The position numbers were made by a program, and so were the translations under genes. From Thermoplasmata archaeon (GTDB lineage Archaea; Thermoplasmatota; Thermoplasmata; Halarchaeoplasmatales; Halarchaeoplasmataceae), in assembly GCA_019594305.1 (NCBI GenBank), contig JAFDTZ010000011.1:1-25486 (forward strand): a stretch of 25,486 nucleotides of DNA, in the 5' to 3' direction. Below, one piece after another: positions 22,837 to 25,486 of the stretch; positions within the stretch are counted from its first letter, which is position 1; each line of letters begins with the position of its first letter. The notes below the pieces were generated by a model. That model did no database searches. It worked only from the letters and a program-made list of their open reading frames with translations, and had not been told where the DNA came from.

Positions 22837-24738
22837 ATGACTGAAAAAACCAAAATGAAGATGCTAGTATTGTTCGCGATAACCGTACTGTTGATAGCCA
22901 TACCGCTGATATATCTGACCATGAGCGATCCTCCAGAGGATACTGAGGAATCCTTGGTAACGGTAATGGGTACATCGATGTCGTTGGACGAACTGAAAGA
23001 GATGGATATCGTTTCCGGAACAGTCAGATTCCAAAACAGATTCGGTAATTGGAACGAACCAACAGAATACACAGGAGTTACACTGAGCTCGCTGGTAGAG
23101 GATATGGAAAGCACCGATATACTGGTGGTAACGGCTACTGACGGATACTCGCAGCGGTTTTCCTACCGCCAGATATTTCCGTCTGAAACGAACAGCGATA
23201 TACAGGGAGATATTATACTGGCCTACAAAGAGGGCGATAGCTCCGTACCGGACTGGGAAGACGGCCCCATGATAGCGGTTTTACCGGAAGACGGAGAGTT
23301 CAGCAACGCCGATCTGAATATGACTAAATCATTGGTGTCGGATTTCAACAGACAATCGTCCGCAGGCTCGCTGTGGGTGAGGAACGTGAACAAAATAGAA
23401 TTAATTACCGGCGCCTACAGCGATACCGAGATCGCTCTTACTTTGGAAGGTATCACAACTCACCATTACACTTTAGAAGAGATAATGAATATGAACTATT
23501 ACACTGAAGAAGGAAGCCGTATCAGATCAACTGGAAGGGTAAGAGGGCCCAATACCTACAGAGGTGTGAACATGACAAAGCTGGACTCCAACGTTTACAG
23601 TGATACGGAATACACTCTTGAAGTGGAGGCCGAGGACGGCTATACCATGACTTATTCCCGGGGGCAAGTCGAGGGGGACATACCGGTATACGACGAGGAT
23701 TTCAACGAATTAGACGTGGACGCCGATATAACCATGATGCTTGCCTATGAACAAGACGGAGAGAACGTGCCGGAATGGGTGGACGGACCTAGGATCGCCT
23801 TTGTCAGCGAAGAGGCACACATCACCGATGGACACCTATGGAATAAGATGGTAAGATACATCCGTGTTAAACCACTCCAGGAGGACTGGTCGGTGGAAGT
23901 GATAGGGTTGGAAACCAGAAATATCGATAAACAGTACTTCGAGAGCGCTGCCAACTGCCCGTATCATCGAGCGGAATATCAGGATGGCGAGGACACATAT
24001 GCGGGGATGACACTATGGGAGCTCATCGCCGCCGTGGACGGGGGCGACCCCCCGGATGGTCATTACATGTACAACACCGTCTTGGCTGACCTCGGGTACA
24101 ACGTTGTGGTGGAAGCTGGAGACGGTTTTTCTACCACCTTCACTTCAGAACAGGTTTCTAGAAACGATACCATCATAGTCGCCAACGAATTGAACGGAGA
24201 GCCTCTACCAGAAAGCGACGCACCGCTGAGACTGGTCGGAGAGCATCTAAGCGGAAGTCAGAGTGTAAGGAATATAGTCAGGATCGATCTGACGGATATT
24301 CCCGACAATCTTCCCGATTGGTCCCTCACTTTGAACGGAACTATTGTTAGAGATTACGATGCAATGGTCTTCGGCTCTCTGGTTGGATGTGGTGTGCATA
24401 CTGAAGGATACACCGTTGATGGTGATACCTACGAAGGTATACCTTTATGGATACTGATAGCTGCTGTTGACGACGGTGAGACCCTTAGTCACTGGTCACT
24501 GAACGAAACATTGGTGGAACGGGGGTACGAAGTTGAGGTGATCGCGGAGGACGGTTACAGCTACACATTCGATATAGCAGATGTGGCCTTCAACGACACC
24601 ATGATATTGGCATCCCGGTTCAATGGTGAACCGTTAGAGGAAAACGAGGCACCACTACGACTGGTAGGAGAAGGTCTGTCTGGAGAACAGAGTGTTAGAA
24701 ACGTAGTTGAAATAAGACTTATCGGGCTGGAGTTATGA
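22837..24738 (+). CDS. Surface protein with four repeats of the molybdopterin-oxidoreductase-like fold
   Basis: 633 residues. An N-terminal membrane helix (about 8-28) places the rest outside the cell. Four repeats follow, at about 41-190, 197-346, 351-485 and 495-629. Each ends with a 'Y-G-(V/I/M)-L...LI', a 'V-A-DGYS-TF' and a 'P-LRLVG....QSVRNIV-I-L' type segment, clearest in the last two; this is the pattern of the sulfite-oxidase-like (Oxidored_molyb) family. Repeats 3 and 4 share a C-x2-H motif (C374/H377 and C518/H521) before the YAGMTLW or YEGIPLW segment, absent from repeats 1 and 2. A metal or cofactor role is possible but unproven. GAGGT precedes the chosen ATG. Its stop overlaps the next start (ATGA). 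Confidence 0.75.
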   Translation: MTEKTKMKMLVLFAITVLLIAIPLIYLTMSDPPEDTEESLVTVMGTSMSLDELKEMDIVSGTVRFQNRFGNWNEPTEYTGVTLSSLVEDMESTDILVVTATDGYSQRFSYRQIFPSETNSDIQGDIILAYKEGDSSVPDWEDGPMIAVLPEDGEFSNADLNMTKSLVSDFNRQSSAGSLWVRNVNKIELITGAYSDTEIALTLEGITTHHYTLEEIMNMNYYTEEGSRIRSTGRVRGPNTYRGVNMTKLDSNVYSDTEYTLEVEAEDGYTMTYSRGQVEGDIPVYDEDFNELDVDADITMMLAYEQDGENVPEWVDGPRIAFVSEEAHITDGHLWNKMVRYIRVKPLQEDWSVEVIGLETRNIDKQYFESAANCPYHRAEYQDGEDTYAGMTLWELIAAVDGGDPPDGHYMYNTVLADLGYNVVVEAGDGFSTTFTSEQVSRNDTIIVANELNGEPLPESDAPLRLVGEHLSGSQSVRNIVRIDLTDIPDNLPDWSLTLNGTIVRDYDAMVFGSLVGCGVHTEGYTVDGDTYEGIPLWILIAAVDDGETLSHWSLNETLVERGYEVEVIAEDGYSYTFDIADVAFNDTMILASRFNGEPLEENEAPLRLVGEGLSGEQSVRNVVEIRLIGLEL

Positions 24739-25486
24739 CGGGTAAAGAGCCGACTATGTTGGTGGTCTTCGTTCTCGTGCTTTCTTTGTTTACCGTGGGT
24801 TGTACGGAAGAACCAGGATACGGTCTAGAGGTGACGGGTGGTATCATCTTAGAGGAATCTGCCGATGCAATACGTATACGTTCGATATCACCGGACACGC
24901 TCATCGAAGTACAGGGTTTTGAAGGTAAAATAGAACTCACTAACTGTCACATCGATTCGACCATCGAAGGTGTGGACGATCACGAGATCGATACAACGTT
25001 CATATACCTCGATATCCCGGATAAAACGGAGAGGACCATAACCATAGAAATACCTGAAAAGGAGGAGTTCGAGTTCGCCGTCATAGGTGATACCCAGGGC
25101 ATGAATCACATATTCCAGGACGCCGTTGATGATATGGATGATATAGAATTCTTGATACATACCGGAGACTTAACCCCGCACTCTCAACGGGATGAATACG
25201 AGGCCGTTGTAGATATCATGGATAACGCAGGATTCCCCGTCTACACTACCATCGGAAATCACGATAACCGGTTCGACGGTACCGAGATATACAAAACAGT
25301 CCTTGCACCTACAGAGTATTCGTTCGTTTACTCGGACTACAACTTCATATTTCTGGATACATCAGAGCTTTCGTTGACTGAAGACCGGATAGACTGGATC
25401 GACACACAGGTGTTAGAGGACAAGCAGAACGTGATCGTCACCCACGCCCCGTACTACGACCCCTTCGGAGGAGGTCATACATTGGA
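24735..25486 (+). CDS. Lipoprotein metallophosphoesterase, N-terminal part (cut by window end)
   Basis: 250 residues are visible with no stop. A hydrophobic signal (about 8-21) ends in FTVGC with C23, an acceptable though imperfect lipobox. A beta-rich segment (about 28-108) precedes the calcineurin-like phosphoesterase domain, whose metal motifs are in order: GDTQ (118-121), TGDLTPH (143-149), GNHD (174-177) and THAP (236-239), with a GGGH near the end of the visible part. It would hydrolyse phosphoesters outside the cell. Its ATG overlaps the stop of the surface protein (ATGA), implying coupled translation and shared function. Confidence 0.85.
   Translation, partial: MTGKEPTMLVVFVLVLSLFTVGCTEEPGYGLEVTGGIILEESADAIRIRSISPDTLIEVQGFEGKIELTNCHIDSTIEGVDDHEIDTTFIYLDIPDKTERTITIEIPEKEEFEFAVIGDTQGMNHIFQDAVDDMDDIEFLIHTGDLTPHSQRDEYEAVVDIMDNAGFPVYTTIGNHDNRFDGTEIYKTVLAPTEYSFVYSDYNFIFLDTSELSLTEDRIDWIDTQVLEDKQNVIVTHAPYYDPFGGGHTL

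Noticed and set aside
1..25486. tRNA genes, CRISPR arrays and insertion sequences
   Set aside because: The GTTCGA-like matches (near 370, 1518 and 16152) all lie in coding sequence without cloverleaf pairing; no spaced repeat arrays and no transposase were found.

Overview
This looks like a euryarchaeal chromosome segment. It carries MCM replicative helicase, archaeal NMD3, DUF424, UPF0200, CDC48/VAT, KsgA/Dim1, SepF, mevalonate kinase, an Lrp-TRASH regulator and DUF234-type ATPases. Promoters have the archaeal form (A/T-rich TATA element about 25-30 nt before the start codon, often with no leader, mixed with some GGAG-type ribosome sites). A Thermoplasmata-like relative is plausible, but the window has no rRNA and I cannot place it firmly. 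No tRNA, rRNA, CRISPR array or transposase was seen.

Layout. 1-2860 (minus): information-processing operon MCM -> DUF424 -> NMD3 (NMD3 cut by the window start). 2990-3730: decayed stretch with a C-terminally truncated PAP2 phosphatase and a frameshifted relic of an Ig-like surface protein. 3794-9277 (plus): housekeeping run of NAD synthetase, UPF0200 P-loop kinase, an Ig-tailed membrane protein, CDC48 with a proteasome-docking-like C-terminus, a PRC-barrel protein and the 16S rRNA dimethyltransferase. 9281-10859: membrane-anchored triple zinc-ribbon protein diverging from a small four-helix membrane protein. 10875-14335: copper cluster, with the Lrp-TRASH regulator divergent from a YHS-domain protein and a P1B copper ATPase; the shared promoter region holds two matching inverted repeats exactly 30 bp apart. 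14447-17957: FMN-type oxidoreductase, SepF, KaiC-like ATPase, mevalonate kinase, HtpX protease. 18288-21776: accessory island with a small acidic protein, a RelE-like toxin candidate, a DUF234 ATPase-nuclease bracketed by an exact 17-bp repeat, and an AbiE-type toxin-antitoxin pair in reversed order. 21864-end: zinc-ribbon membrane protein, a four-repeat surface protein of the molybdopterin-oxidoreductase-like fold, and an overlapping lipoprotein metallophosphoesterase that runs off the window.

The most unusual items are: (1) the YHS copper protein, whose domain is interrupted just after its first metal-ligand cysteine by an in-frame stretch of about 57 nt made of two hairpins; (2) the ATPase-nuclease gene flanked by exact repeats that also contain operator-like palindromes; (3) the paired copper operators; (4) the translationally coupled surface pair at the right end. 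None of these could be tested against databases here.
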